Source: Perilla frutescens
Taxonomy: Eukaryota > Streptophyta > Magnoliopsida > Lamiales > Lamiaceae
Length of the DNA stretch: 64,000 nt
Direction of reading: 5' to 3'
Assembly: GCA_026008535.1 (NCBI GenBank)
Contig: BRKX01000015.1
Location: 26,743,501-26,807,500 of the forward strand
The notes beneath the pieces were generated by a model. It was given only the letters and a program-made list of their open reading frames with translations, searched no databases and was not told the DNA's origin. Shown here piece by piece: positions 45,195-57,490 of the stretch (position 1 is the stretch's first letter; each line of letters opens with the position of its first letter). Made by a program: the position numbers and the translations under genes.

Positions 45195-45440
45195 TTTCAA
45201 TATGTATTTCATGATTAAATTTAAGAGTTTAATAATATATATTTTAAAAATATAAATTAATTATGATATAATCGGTTTAATCACATTTATCAATAAAAAA
45301 TTAAAATTTTAAAAATTATAAATCATATTTTTAATAATCAAGCATAATAACCATTTATTTGAAAATTAAATACTAAAAAATGAATATAAATTATAATTGT
45401 ATAAAATCAGCCCTAAAAAATAATTATCAAATCAAAGTAA
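45195..45440 (-). repeat. Dispersed AT-rich repeat family, copy 3
   Basis: The reverse complement matches the A/T-rich half of copy 1; it lacks the GTGTTACAC end. Confidence 0.5.
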
Positions 45441-45535
45441 AGTACAATAACTTCAAGTTGACATATGAAAAAATGGAAGAAAATTTATAAATTTAATCGT
45501 AAAATATGGGTTGAAATATCAAACGTGGAATGTGG

Positions 45536-45551
45536 GGTGGGGGGGGGGGGG
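45536..45551. repeat. G homopolymer run
   Basis: GGGGTGGGGGGGGGGG-like run; likely variable in length. Confidence 0.9.
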
Positions 45552-46194
45552 TATAATTAGGGAGAGAGTCGTGGGAGTTGGGAGAGAAGTGGCAATACTG
45601 GAGAATAGTTTGATTTGGTTGCATCATCGTGCAGAAGATTTGGAGAAGAAAATGGGAAGTGGACATTTAGGGAAATATGTCTTACATAAATGAAAACAAT
45701 GTTTTTTTGGCTAGTGTGGAATTGTTTCTCAATTTTTTTCCATAGATCACAGTAATGACTAAGCTATTATAAGTTGTCGAAAAATTTATGGATGATAGAA
45801 TTGTAGATAGAATAAAATGTTTAGGGTAAGTTGTTATTAAGTATAAATTGGAGTATAATTATGATAAATTGAAAATGTTGGGATATTAAAGTATACTTAA
45901 CCTATAAATATATATAATATAATACATTTAAAACTAATAGTAAGCTAAAATGTTACTTGTATCCGGTTTGTGGATGGAACATTACATTAGTCGACCCACT
46001 AAACCTTTTCTCAAAAGTTTCTATTCATTTCTAGAAAACCCAACTTGTCTAATTTTTTATTTTTATTTTGATGAACCCATTTTAAGAGGCACTCTACGTC
46101 TCTAATGTTCCGTACTTATAGCTTAATAAATAACATAAATCGCCGCATGTACTTTAATAGGTCGGTGTCAAAAACTTGCTATATAAGATTGAAT

Positions 46195-46565
46195 TTTTTT
46201 TTTACATTTTTCGTGTTTCACTCCATGTTTCACCATCAAATTTATGATTTTAATAATATTTGTTATAAAATAAAAATTAATTATAACATAAATAATCATA
46301 GTCAACATTTATCAATAAAAAATAAATTAAAAAATTATAAAACATAATTTTAAAAAAAATCAACCATAATAATGAATTATTAATTGAAAATAAAAAATTA
46401 AATATTAAAAAATAATTATAAATCCTAATTGGATGGGATGAACCCTAAAAATAATCATAAAAGTAAACTAAATCACAAAAAAAAAAAATAAAGAAAAAAT
46501 AATACAAGAAAAACTCATAATTTGAAAGTGTAACACAGAGAGTGTAACAGGAAATTTAGTGATCC
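46195..46565 (-). repeat. Dispersed AT-rich repeat family, copy 4
   Basis: The reverse complement aligns end to end with copy 1, including CTGTTACACTCTCTGTGTTA and GGGTTCATCCCATCC. This is the longest shared copy and the best guide to the family's ends. Confidence 0.65.
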
Positions 46566-46748
46566 AGATCAAATCTATTTCAAGGTGGCATTTTTGTAAT
46601 ATTTAACTAATTTTATGGAGGCATGCTTATTTATGTAATTTAATAATTTTAATTAGTGTTTGTTCTCTTTCTCCTTAGTCTTCATTCTAACTCACATCAA
46701 TTCAGTTGCTCTCTCTCTCTCTCTCTCTCCATCCACTGTTGTCTCTGC

Positions 46749-48231
46749 TGACACGCTATTTATTAACAAATAACATGTACCACAAGTGCACGGTGTTATT
46801 GCAATACTTAGGTGAGCAAAAGTATCGTATCCCACAAAAACTATATTAACTAACTCTTAAACACAAGTACTCACTTAATATCTAGATACGAATTATCGTG
46901 CAAAAATAGGGCAAAAATAAATAACATAAAATGAGACACAACTATCGAAAATATGAAAATAAACAATTAATGGAAAACCTAGGTTTTAGGGATATTGGAT
47001 TTATTATTTCATTTAATATAATCATTGACTTTTTCGATTTGACATCTTGTCTTTAATTTATCAATGGTGGAGGATCACTAGTTTGTTATCAGGCTGCTTT
47101 TTAAGGCATATACCATAACATAGACATAATGAGCACATGCTTCACTGCGGTCGGTTCTTCACACATGTCATTACTCCTAATCTAGCACACAAAGATCTAT
47201 TCAATCCTATGTAATACTTGTTCACTTGGTCAGTCCTTCCAAGCACACATAAAATGATTTCTATCTTTCTATCATTAATCCTTCTCTGGTCAGTGCTTCA
47301 AATTAATGACTAGCATGCATAAATGGTGATCAAGCATTCATACAAAATATAAAATAAATCATAGAAATCAAATCCTAAGAGATAGCAGAAAGCAAAGTAA
47401 TCGAGTCATATATTAAAATCCATAATATTCAATTCCCTAAAACCTAGCTAAAAATCTAGCTAGACGTGATAAAATAAACAAAAGAAGTTAGAGTATAAGT
47501 GTTCATGACAATAAAGATAGAAAAACTGAAAAACACGAAGTAATCCAGTAGTCTTGTCTTCACTGCAACGACACTCCGTCTCTATCAACCTTGTCGACTT
47601 CAATCAAGCGTCTAGTGCTTCTCCTTGAATCCTTGGTCTTTTTCTCTCTTCTCTCACTGTATTCCAAGGTCTCTCCAAAGATTTTCCGTTCTCTCTTTTC
47701 ATGTGTATCAAGTGAGATTTTTTATATTTAGGTCAACAACCCTGAGTTGGAGTGGAAAAATTAAATCCCACGGACCCGCACGTTTGGGTTAACCGAGCCC
47801 CGTGGGTTGACCCAGAGACCACTTTTGCACAGGGTCGATCCAGGTGATTTAGGTCGGGTCAACCCATCCCTTTGTATTTTACACTGGGTTGGGTTGACCG
47901 ACACTTTCCGGGTCGACCCGGCCTCCTTTTTGCACTTGGTTTCGGATTTCTTCGGGCTTTAGTCATTTAATCTAGTCCATTAACTCCAAAGTGGTATCTA
48001 ATTAAGCCCAAGAGCCTAATTAGACACCTCTTCAACTCCTCTTGACCATATTTGCTCATTTTACTTCAAATGTGCAGTCAAATCACAACAATTACTGCAA
48101 AACTAGCAAACACATAAAAAAAAACTCCAAATGATCACAATATAAGCACTAAAACTATATAAAATACACAACTTCATATGATAAAGATCATCAATTAATA
48201 TTCGAAAGTTGTGTAAAATACACAGCTATCA
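46749..48231 (-). mobile_element. Probable solo LTR (about 1.48 kb) of a Gypsy-like element
   Basis: On the minus strand it starts TGATAGCTGTGTATTTTACA and ends ATAGCGTGTCA. The flanks are TCTGC and GCTGC (4 of 5 match). Joining the flanks gives a continuous CT/GCC-rich sequence, as expected for an insertion. The GC-rich stretch 47765-47930 repeats GGGTTGACC/GGGTCGACCC words. No gag or pol adjoins. Confidence 0.6.
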
Positions 48232-48499
48232 GCTGCCGCCGCCACCACCACCACTATCACTGCCTCTTCCACCCACATGAGGAAATTCAATAACTGTAGC
48301 AGTAATCACTCTGTATCATCTCCATCTCTTTTTCTCCACCGCTGACATCACCGCCCCTTCTACCCTTATGAAGAAGACCAACTAATAAATTTATTTTGGT
48401 GTCATGCAATGTGGGGGTGGAATAAATATTTTAGTTAAAAATTTAATTTAGCTTCTATTTAGTCTATGTATTCATTATTTTATGTCCATTTTCTTAGAC

Positions 48500-49130
48500 G
48501 ACATTAGATTCTTATCGTGATTGATCCACACATTGAGACTGTGTATGTATTGGATCCATTGAATAATGAAAGTCACCTTGACCAGTTGAAGGATGTGGTG
48601 GACATGTGTATGTTTTGTCACTTAGTTTGTTTATTTTTTTAAGTCGTGTTGTTGAATAAAATATTATTTCAATTTATATTTTAATGTGTGCAGGGCTATT
48701 AAATCTTTCAATTTGACTAATGGAAAAAAAGAGAGAAAAAATGAATTATGGGAAGTGATCAAGGTATAGAATTATTTTCTACAAATTAAGTAAAGCTTAA
48801 ATTATATTTTATAATTACTGTACACTTTTGATAGTGTCCACAACAACCTAATGGAAAGTAATGTGGGTTCTACGTGATGCGCTACATGAATGATATTATT
48901 GAAAATTATGGATCTACATATTTGATTTCACTCCCTTTAGTGGTAAGTGTTATTTGTTGATAATTATGTTTCTTTTATCATAAAATAATTTTCAAGTTAG
49001 TTTTTTAATATATTGCAATATATTTTTTATTCATTTATTAGTTTTCTGAAGGATATTACTCGAAACAAGAAATTAATGAAGTTCGTATAGAATTGGTTGA
49101 ATTTGTCTATGATTATACGGATTGACAAAG
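48500..49130 (+). pseudogene. Ulp1-type (C48) cysteine protease domain of a CACTA-like transposon, broken
   Basis: Reconstructed exons give ILIVIDPHIETVYVLDPLNN (about 48509-48568), QLKDVVDM, AIKSFNLTNGKKERKNELWE, then CPQQPNGK-stop-CGFYVMRYMNDII (about 48838-48900) and YSKQEINEVRIELVEFVYDY (49050-49110). The CGFYVMRYM block holds the catalytic Cys of Ulp1-like proteins that travel in plant CACTA and Mutator elements. A TAA at 48859-48861 lies just before that Cys codon (48862-48864). It lies 1.2 kb upstream of a CACTA terminus on the same strand. Confidence 0.6.
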
Positions 49131-49554
49131 TTATTGATGATTTTGTGTAAGTTTTGATAGCTTAACTTTGTTTGATTTATTATTTTACTGATGAACACAT
49201 TTTACTACTTAGTGAAAGCTGCAACATTTTTGCTGAAGTCTTAATGGAATCAGGTGGTTGATTCACTAGAATGATGATGAAGCACAATCGAATTTTGGAA
49301 GAAATGTATGCAGTTTGTAGTTTTTTAAACTTTTTATTTTTTACTTGGACAAAGTATTTCGATAGAACATTTGGTTATTACTGTTATTCGGATAATATGG
49401 TTTATGTAAACAATGGATTATAATATTTTATTAGAGATTTTGAGTTTTATATTTTAAATTTTATTTGAAATTTAAGCATGTGTTTATATATAATAGAATA
49501 AATAAAAATAAATTTGTAAAAAAAATAAATTCAAAATCTCAACAAAAAATACAA

Positions 49555-50099
49555 CACACATTGCATGTTATCTATAACATAATAGACAATATGTATTACA
49601 TGTCGTCTTTAACAAAATACACGTTGTCTTTAACTAATTAGACAACGCATATAACGTGTTGTCTTTAGTTGTACGAGAGTTGTCTCTTACTTTGTAGATG
49701 ACGTGTTTTCAACGTCGTTTTTATCTATCCAAGCGTTGTCTAAGATAATATAGACAACGCGTTTTATGTGTTGTCTTTAGCCGAGCAAGCGTTGTCTTTA
49801 ACAAGATAGACAACGCATTTTACATGTTGTCTTTAGCCAAGAAATCGTTGTCTAATCTATAATAGACGATGTGTTTTACGAGTTATCTTTAGCCATTCAA
49901 GTGTTGTCTATGCCAAGATAGACGATGCTGATTACACGCTATTTTTAACCATGCGAGCGTCGTCTGTGCCAATATCAACAATGCGTTTTACACGTCGTCT
50001 TTAACTGTTCCCTAATAGACTACACTACTATAGACAACGCTTAGTTTTGTAATAGATGACGCGGAATGCGCGTCGTCTATAACTATTTTTCTTATAGTG
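49555..50099 (+). mobile_element. Right terminus of a CACTA (En/Spm) transposon with subterminal repeats
   Basis: Ends CTTATAGTG at 50091-50099, the complement of CACTATAAG. The preceding 540 bp are a field of GTTGTCTTTA and AGACAACGCG words in both orientations (over a dozen each with variants), the transposase-binding subterminal repeats of CACTA elements. No matching left end (CACTATAAG) was found upstream, so the element is truncated or its left end is disrupted, perhaps by the LTR at 46749. Confidence 0.75.
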
Positions 50100-50744
50100 T
50101 CCCTATATAATTATATCGTAAAAACTCATGTACACCTAGTGCATGGGTCGACCTATCAAACGGACCGACTCGCTCTGACCCGACCCGGATCCGCAACCCA
50201 GTGTATAAATATGTTTTTTTACCTCATTTCGGTCATTTTTCCCCTTATCGATCTACAACTAACCCTAGCCGCCCTTCTCTCTCCCAACCTCTATCTCGAT
50301 CGCTCTTCTTTTCCATCCCGATCTCGCTGATTCACCTCTTCATCACCGGCGATTCAACCTTTGCTTTGTGCTCCGCTATGTGAGAGTCTATTTGTCCATG
50401 ATTTTAGTAAACCATAGACTCCAGCCGCATCTCTCTATCGATCTCGATCTCTCTTCAGGTTTTCTATTTTCATCGACCCCAACGTCCGCTAATTCATCAC
50501 TTCACCGTCGGAGATTGAACATTTTCTCGATCCATCGTGTTTCAGTATATGCAGTCAGGTAATTGGTGATTTTATTTTTTCTTTTGTTGAAATCATGTTC
50601 GGTTGCTGTAAAAAGTTTGTTGCTAGGGTTTTGTGATTTTTTTCCATTTTATTTGTGTTTTTTGAAAAAAAATCTGTATTTGTTCCTAGATGTTCAATTA
50701 TGTGTTTTGATATAAAATTATATGATTATTGTTAAGTATTTTGT
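50100..50744 (+). promoter_or_regulatory. Promoter/leader-like stretch of unknown owner
   Basis: GTGTATAAATATG near 50200 is TATA-like. It is followed by a CT-rich region with AACCCTAGCCGCCC (50258) and several GATCTCGAT words, resembling a plant leader. No intact gene follows; the nearest coding trace is the fragment at 51590. Probably a transposon gene's promoter. Confidence 0.3.
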
Positions 50745-51181
50745 TGAGTATCATTTTTTATTTTTATTTTGTTAAGTATCATTTATGATGCTTAGGAATA
50801 TCAATTGAAGTATAAATAGGTACCAATTGGAGTATCAATGTTACTGATGATTAGCATCAGATGAGATACTTGTGAGTATCTGAATTTTTGGACAATTTTG
50901 GTTTTATGTTTTTATGTGCATTTTGACTTGTGTGTATTGAGTATGACATTGGAAACTGAGTGGTAATATTTGATGTGTTGATTTGACTGTTTAATTTGAA
51001 ATTTTATATAATTATTATAAATTATCATGTTAAGTATCATTTACAATGCTTATTAGTACCAATTGAATTAGAAATAGGTATCAAATTTTCCATAATTTTT
51101 GTCTGTTATATGTTTTATTAGATGTTATGTTTATGTCTTTAGAATTCAGTCTAGCCTATTTTGTCTTTTTCATTGTTTGAA

Positions 51182-51400
51182 TGTGTGTGCATTTGTGTAT
51201 GGAGTATCAACTTTCATGCTAATTAGTACCAAATGAGATGCTTATAAGTATCAGATTAGGTGAGATTTTATTTTATGTTTTTATGTGTGTGCATTTTCAT
51301 TTTTATATGGAGTATCAATTTTCATGATTATTAGTACCAAATGAGATGCTTATAAGTATCATAGTTAGGTCAAATTTTATTTTATGTTTTTATGTGTGTG
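51182..51400. repeat. Tandem duplication, about 107-bp unit
   Basis: TGTGTGTGCATTT..., GGAGTATCAA.TTTCATG and TTAGTACCAAATGAGATGCT repeat at about 51183 and 51288, with a third partial unit at 51393. Confidence 0.8.
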
Positions 51401-51589
51401 CATTTTTGTGAGGAGACAATCCACCAGTTGGACAACATAAAGTATTCAAGTGTGGAAGACTCTGTTTACTGACAGTTGTCATGCTTGTTGGTTAGTATTT
51501 ATCAATTGCATGATTTATGTTTCTTCCATTTTTTATTGCAATATATGTATTTATGTTGATGACTTGTTTGTATTCTTTTTCTTGGATAG

Positions 51590-51990
51590 CACGATGAGTT
51601 TGTTGTTTTTCTCGAGGAGATAAATCATCCAAAAGCCTCAGAGTTGAGATCATATGAGGTGGTTAATGTGGAGTTTGAATAGAACAAGCAAAGTGGTGGA
51701 TTTGGCTGTGGCGTTTATGTGATGAGTCACATACAGAGGTTCGACGGGAAGGCCTATTCGTGCCCAGACTTAGGAAATGTTTGAATTACATTTTTTATAG
51801 TTTTTTTTTTGCTTTCAGTTTGTATTCCCTTAACTGATTTCTAATTTCATTTTTTTGGTTTGCAGTCCTTTGGTCGAAAGAAGCTTCGAAGCCTGTACCA
51901 TGCCCGTATCGCCCTTGCATGAATGAATGATTTGAGATTCGAAGTTTATAAGTCTGTGATTGCATTCATGAATAGGAAGAAGAAGTGATT
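51590..51990 (+). pseudogene. Second Ulp1-type protease fragment, broken
   Basis: Reads HDEFVVFLEEINHPKASEL, then VVNVEFE, a TAG at 51680-51682, then GGFGCGVYVMSHIQRFDG with the presumed catalytic Cys codon at 51707-51709. A second exon follows after a GT-AG-like gap (KKLRSLYHARIALA near 51880-51920, then TGA). Distinct in sequence from the copy at 48500, so from another transposon lineage. Not functional. Confidence 0.5.
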
Positions 51991-53035
51991 GAGAATACTG
52001 TATTTATTTTTGGATACTTTTGTGGTGTTATTACTTGATTTCTGAATATTTGATACATTTGAACAACACTTTGTTATGTTTTGATTTGGTGGTTTGGATT
52101 TGTAATATGTGGGGAATTGATTATGGTTAAAATATGAAGTTGTTTGTAATGTTGGAGATGATTGGATGGGGTAAAATATTGTTCTTGAGTTATTTGTGGT
52201 ATGTGTGATGGTGAATGAATGTTTTGGATTATTTATTTTGAATTAATGGAATGGTGATTAGTATTATTTGATTTTAAATTTTGTATCATTTAAGATGTTA
52301 TTTTATGGAAGAAATTTTGTATAAAGTATACAGGATTATCTTGAATTTTGTCCTTTCAATAACTACCATAACCTGTATTGAGCGAGACTCATATTTATTT
52401 TCAGAAACAATGGTAGTATCATTTGTTAAGTTATAAAGTATCAAATGTTTAATAAAAAAGTAACCACTTATTCAATGTTAAGGTATCATTTGATATACGT
52501 ATTCTGATTTCAAGAAAAGACAAATTTATTTTCAGAAATGATATTAGTATCATTTGTGTAGTTATAAAGTATCACATTTGAAAAAAAGTAACATTAGATA
52601 CTGAAGAGTATCATTTATTCGGCGTAAAGGTATAAATTGAAAGATAAAAACATATCATTTAAGAATCAAATGTAATATCAGTTTAAGAAGCATAAGAACG
52701 TATCATGTCGCACCCAATGAGTATATGTTTCTTTGGATATTGAAAAATCTTTTAAAAAAATGAAAAGAAATTTCATAAATGAATGTCTAAGAAATGAAAT
52801 TACATCATAATAGTATTCCAAAATGATAAATTGCTTACATAATAAAATGCCATCAACGTTTTGATGCAAATTCAACTCTTAAAACATCCCAAGATAAATT
52901 TAAAAAATGAGGAATCTTCAATCCAAGAATCTGTAAATTAAATTTAAGAAGTGAGTCAGATAGATAGAAAATGTACCATTTATTAAGCATGAAAATATCA
53001 ATTGTGTTGAAGACAAGTATCAACCTGATATCTAT

Positions 53036-53855
53036 CTAAAACAAACTAGGATTGAGAGTTTTGGAGCCAAACTCATTCAAGTGAGTTGAGTTTGTTGTAT
53101 TATTACCCTTCTTCTTTATGCCTTTCTTAAGTTATCCCTTAATTCTTTTTTCCTCCCTTTGATTGTTGCTTTTACATGATCGAGTACGCTTACGGATGAT
53201 GTGGAGACATCCGCGTCCTCAATCAAAAAAAATTGAGTTGCAACTTCCTTCTTGAGATTATAGAGTTTCCCATCAATCTTTCACTAAAATGGGCCATGTT
53301 TTTGTCTACTTTCATTAAACGCATGTCACCACCATTCATTTCTCTTTCTTTAATTCTACCCAGTCAAATGCTAATGTACATAACAGTATCGACACACGTT
53401 TGTGTGTTATAGAACTCTATATCACTTAAATCAGTTTGCAATTTCATCAGTCACAACTCACGAGAGTAAGACTACAAGAAGAAGAAGAAGAAGAAGAAGA
53501 AGAAGAATATATCAATTCTCACGCTAAAGTTGGAAATTATGCATACATTTTAGTTATTGTGATTCCACTAATTCTGGAAATTATTCATTTAGTTGTAGTT
53601 TTAGCATATCTTCAAAAACAAGTGTGAAGAGAACAGTAAGAAAGGGAGAAACAAAGCTCACAACCAATACTTCAGATCACAAGCTTTACAGCGAAATAAT
53701 TGTTCCCATACCTCAGAACTTTCAATTCACACCGATTTGAGCAGTTGCAACAAATCCAGCAAACATGTACTACACAATTTCCTCCCAATATTAAAAGATT
53801 CCCCCCATTATGATCAAACGGGATGGCATTCAAAAATATAGATTTCATAACATTC
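53036..53855. other. Intergenic DNA
   Basis: (GAA)n microsatellite at 53476-53507. No gene seen. Confidence 0.5.
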
Positions 53856-54808
53856 CACTACAAGAAAACATCAATATAGCGATGGAAATGGCGACGGAAT
53901 GTATTCGATCAACATAGGCGACAGAATTAGCGACAGAACTGTGACGGATTAAATTAGCGACCAAAATGGCGACGGATTTTTCCATCACTAACTTAAAGAC
54001 GAAATAATCCGTCGTTACACGTCATAATTTAATTTTAGAATTTTTTTTAAATTTAACGATGAAAATAGCGACGGACTTTTCTGTCTTTAAGTTAGCAACG
54101 GAAAAATCTATCGTTAAACATTTCTTTTTAACTTTTTAAGTTAGCGACGGAATTAGCTACAGAATTTTCCGTCGCTAAAATTAAATTTGATTTTTTTAAT
54201 TTTTTTATTATTGAATTACTACTAATTATGAATTTGAAATTAATCTTTTTAATATTTTAATTTATTTTATTCTTTATATTTTTTTATTTTTTAATATTTT
54301 ATATTATTTTTAAATTAATTTTTATTTTTTTTATTTTTCAATTACTACTAATTACGAATTTGAAATTAATATTTTATCTTATATTTTAAGATTTTTTTAT
54401 TTTTTATTATTTTTTATTTTTATTTTAAATTTTTAAATTTTTTATTTTAATATGTTAATTTATAATACTATAATATTTTTAAAAAATATAATTATATTAA
54501 GTCATTTATTTAATACTTTTAATTTTAATTTTTTATATATTATAAATATATAATATTTGAGAAAATTAATTTTCTCAAGTATTTTAATTTTCAAATTTTT
54601 TTTAATTTTCTTTAATTTTTTAATATTTTATATTATTTTTAATATTTTTTATTTTCAATTACTGATTAATTAAGAATTTAAAATTTATTTTTTTAATATT
54701 TTATTTATTTTACTTTTTTTTATTTTTTTTATTTTTTATAATATTTCATATTATTTTTTATATTTTAATTTTTTTATTTTATGTTTCGAATTTATTTTAA
54801 ATTATAAT

Positions 54809-57199
54809 TGTGATACACCGACCCTTTTTGCTAAATTATAAATTATAATTTTGGTTAATTATTTTGTATTAATATAGTTTGAATATTAATTATGATGGTA
54901 TGTTCGTATTTTATGCCGTTATTTTAATGCAGGTTGTCCCACACGAGTCGATACGTCATAGCACGGTGATATTATACTTAGTGTATAAAACAGTTTGATT
55001 TTTATTACTAAAATGTCGAATTATATGATGATGAATGTGATCTCATTTAAATTCAATCATTTTGCCATACCTTGAACACCCTAACGCTGAGTTGATCGGG
55101 GGTCTCGCTGTATTAAGTGTTAAGTGTGTTTTGAAAGTTATATGGAGTTGGAAATGTCCGGGAGTCGAACTGTATTTGAAAATAGCAAACAGCCTGAAAC
55201 ACGACCCTTAAACGCGAGCACACCAAGTCGCGCCTTGCAGTGAAGCCGAGATGCGACTGGGAAACACGTTCCCCTTCAAGTCGTGTTCCGAGAGGTCTGC
55301 AACGCGACCTTGAAACGCGACATTTTGGTCGCGTGTCATGAGCTTCAGAGAGCCATTTTTCTTCGGCTCAAACTCGACCTTCAAACGCGACCCCCCCAGG
55401 TCGCGCCCTGCTTCGAAATTTCCATCCTTTAAATACAACACTTTACCTATTTTCTCTTCATTTCTTCTTCACTTGGGCGATTTTCTTCCCAATCCTCTCA
55501 AGAAACTCTTCATGTTTTGGAGTGGATTCTCTCATCATCATCCATCAACCAAGGTAACTTCATACCCTCTTCTTCTTGGTGATTAAACACCATTTCTATG
55601 TTGATTTGAATCTAGGGTTTATACCCAAAATTTAGGGTTTTCAATTTTATTGATCCCCTTGCCTTGATATCTTGAACATATGATTTATTTACATCCTTGA
55701 AGCTATATGTGTTGTTAAATTGAGACTCCTATGGTTTATTATTGCTAGGGTTTGGATTTTTGCCCTAATTTCCCCTTAATATGTTGGTGTTTGGTTGGAG
55801 GTGTTTTGATGGTTGCATGAAGTTGATTTTCATGTATGTTAGAGCCCTAGGATAGAGGTTCATGTATTGGAAATTATGAGTTTAAAGGATTTAAATTGAG
55901 TCATGTTCTTGTGGTTTAAAGGGATGCATGTAACGTGTTCGATTAAATGTCTCAAAGAGTTTTAATGCGTATTTTGAGTCCAAAATCATAGTATGAGCTT
56001 GTATATCCATGGTTGTGTATGTGGATATGTATGAAAACCTTAAAGCAATGCATAGAGTGTGTTTGGTCAAATTACGAAACAATTGTATAATTCAACATCT
56101 AAAATGAAAAAGGGATCTAAAGGTGCTAGGCGACGTATTGGGGTTCGAGGTGGACAACTTGGGCACGACAAAGGAGTATTTCAAGGTTGAAAGAATTTTG
56201 AAAGCGTCTCATAAGGTGGGGTTACTCTAAACTGTGAACACGTGTAAAGTTATAGTTATTGGTGTGCTTTAATTGTATAAATATGAAGGGTCTTCAGACC
56301 GGTTATAAGAATGAGACCCTTCGGGGCAATACAGAGATCTTTCGGGATCGATAAAGAGGTCCTTCAGGATCGATATAGACTTGTTAATGTCCTCCCTGGG
56401 GGATAATAAGCTTGCGGGCATCCCTACAGGGCTAAAGACGTTCATTAACAGGGGCATCATGATGTTTGGGCCCTACGGGGTTGAGGCTAGTCTCTACAAA
56501 GTAAAGAAGTATCCATATGTTATATTTTCACTTGTGCAATTGGCTATAACTATTTGCAGTGTTCTCCACTGAGTATGTTGTTAAATACTCACCCCATTCA
56601 TTTAATGAATTTCAGGTTGAGGAGTTGGGGCCCGAGTAGGAGCGTTGTGAACATAAGAGAACCCCCACAAGCTTGTGTTTATTTTTGCACGCTCTTCTTT
56701 TGAATTACTCATATTATTATTTCATTGATCACTCTACTTTGTATTTATGATCAATGATCATTGGGGATGAGAATAGCCCGATTTTTGTAGATACGCTATG
56801 TTAATTTGATATATTATAGATACATTTAAAGGCGGGTCGTTCGACCTAGGAGCCTATGATGTTTGAGTATATGTCAGTGAACCTCTATGCTATGTATATT
56901 AACCTAGGGTGCTAGACGGGTGGGTTGTGTAAAACCTATGAGCCCGTTAGGTTAGATGATTGTATGATCGTGTAGATGGGCTTATGCATTGCTTCCATTA
57001 AATACTAGGCTGTGTGATAGTGTAGATTCAATAGGTTGCATGTTATAATTGTGAAAAAATTGTATTGGGAATTACGATGTCATTCCTCATAATGAAATTT
57101 GACCTTAACTTCCGCTCAATTTAAAATAAGCACACAAAAATGAGTAAGTAAATTGCATGTTAAGTGATGTGGCCAAACTGAGTAGTTTGGGGCATTACA
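54809..57199 (+). mobile_element. Solo LTR (2,391 bp) of a Gypsy chromovirus-like element
   Basis: TGTGATACACC...GGGGCATTACA with perfect 5-bp target duplications ATAAT at 54804-54808 and 57200-57204. The tip sequences resemble Del/Tekay LTRs. Inside are a TATA-like TTTAAATACAACAC (55429), a cluster of ACGCGACC/GGTCGCG words (55200-55410) and short CTTC.GGATCGATA repeats (56330-56370). No internal retrotransposon sequence remains. It sits within the CACTA element. Confidence 0.85.
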
Positions 57200-57315
57200 A
57201 TAATATATATTTAAATAAATAAAGAATATTATAATTAATTAATTTAGAAATTAAAATTCAATCAAAATAGATTTCGTGTGTGTGTGTGTGTGTATTATTT
57301 CTAAATTATAACATA

Positions 57316-57490
57316 AACACCTACTAGTCCACATGGTCCGAGAGGGCCTAGGTTCAAATCCCGCCTACGCGGAATTTCGCTGAATTAATTCAGCCCTGCT
57401 AGGCTGGCCGCGACTCGATCCTGGCCGCACTCTAGTACAGCCCTGGCTTGGCTACGCGGTCCAGACTCGTACACGGCCTTTTTTTTTCAC
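57316..57490 (+). mobile_element. Possible tRNA-derived SINE fragment inside the CACTA element
   Basis: GGTTCAAATCC at 57351-57361 is a perfect Pol III box B. The stretch before it (CTAGTCCACATGGTCCGAGA) could be a degenerate box A region. The GC-rich body ends in T9 at 57479-57487. It does not fold as a tRNA and target duplications were not found. Confidence 0.4.

Larger units (their letters stand above)
50745..53035 (+). repeat. Field of about 18 same-strand GTATCA words
   Basis: AGTATCATTTG, AAGTATCAAATG and similar words recur at about 50749, 50776, 50840, 51025, 51203, 51246, 51310, 51354, 52283, 52409, 52435, 52484, 52549, 52568, 52606 and 53021, on one strand. A random AT-rich 2.3-kb stretch should hold about one. 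They flank the protease fragment at 51590 on both sides, resembling subterminal repeats of a transposon. Confidence 0.55.

Noticed and set aside
50097..50562. Three overlapping 60-77-residue plus-strand frames
   Set aside because: Ser/Leu/Pro-rich readings of a CT-rich leader with no conserved motif.
55208..55586. Open frames of 77 and 82 residues on opposite strands
   Set aside because: They lie in the GC-rich part of the 2.39-kb solo LTR.
57316..57390. Possible tRNA gene with a perfect box B
   Set aside because: No cloverleaf or acceptor stem can be formed around GGTTCAAATCC; better seen as a SINE fragment.
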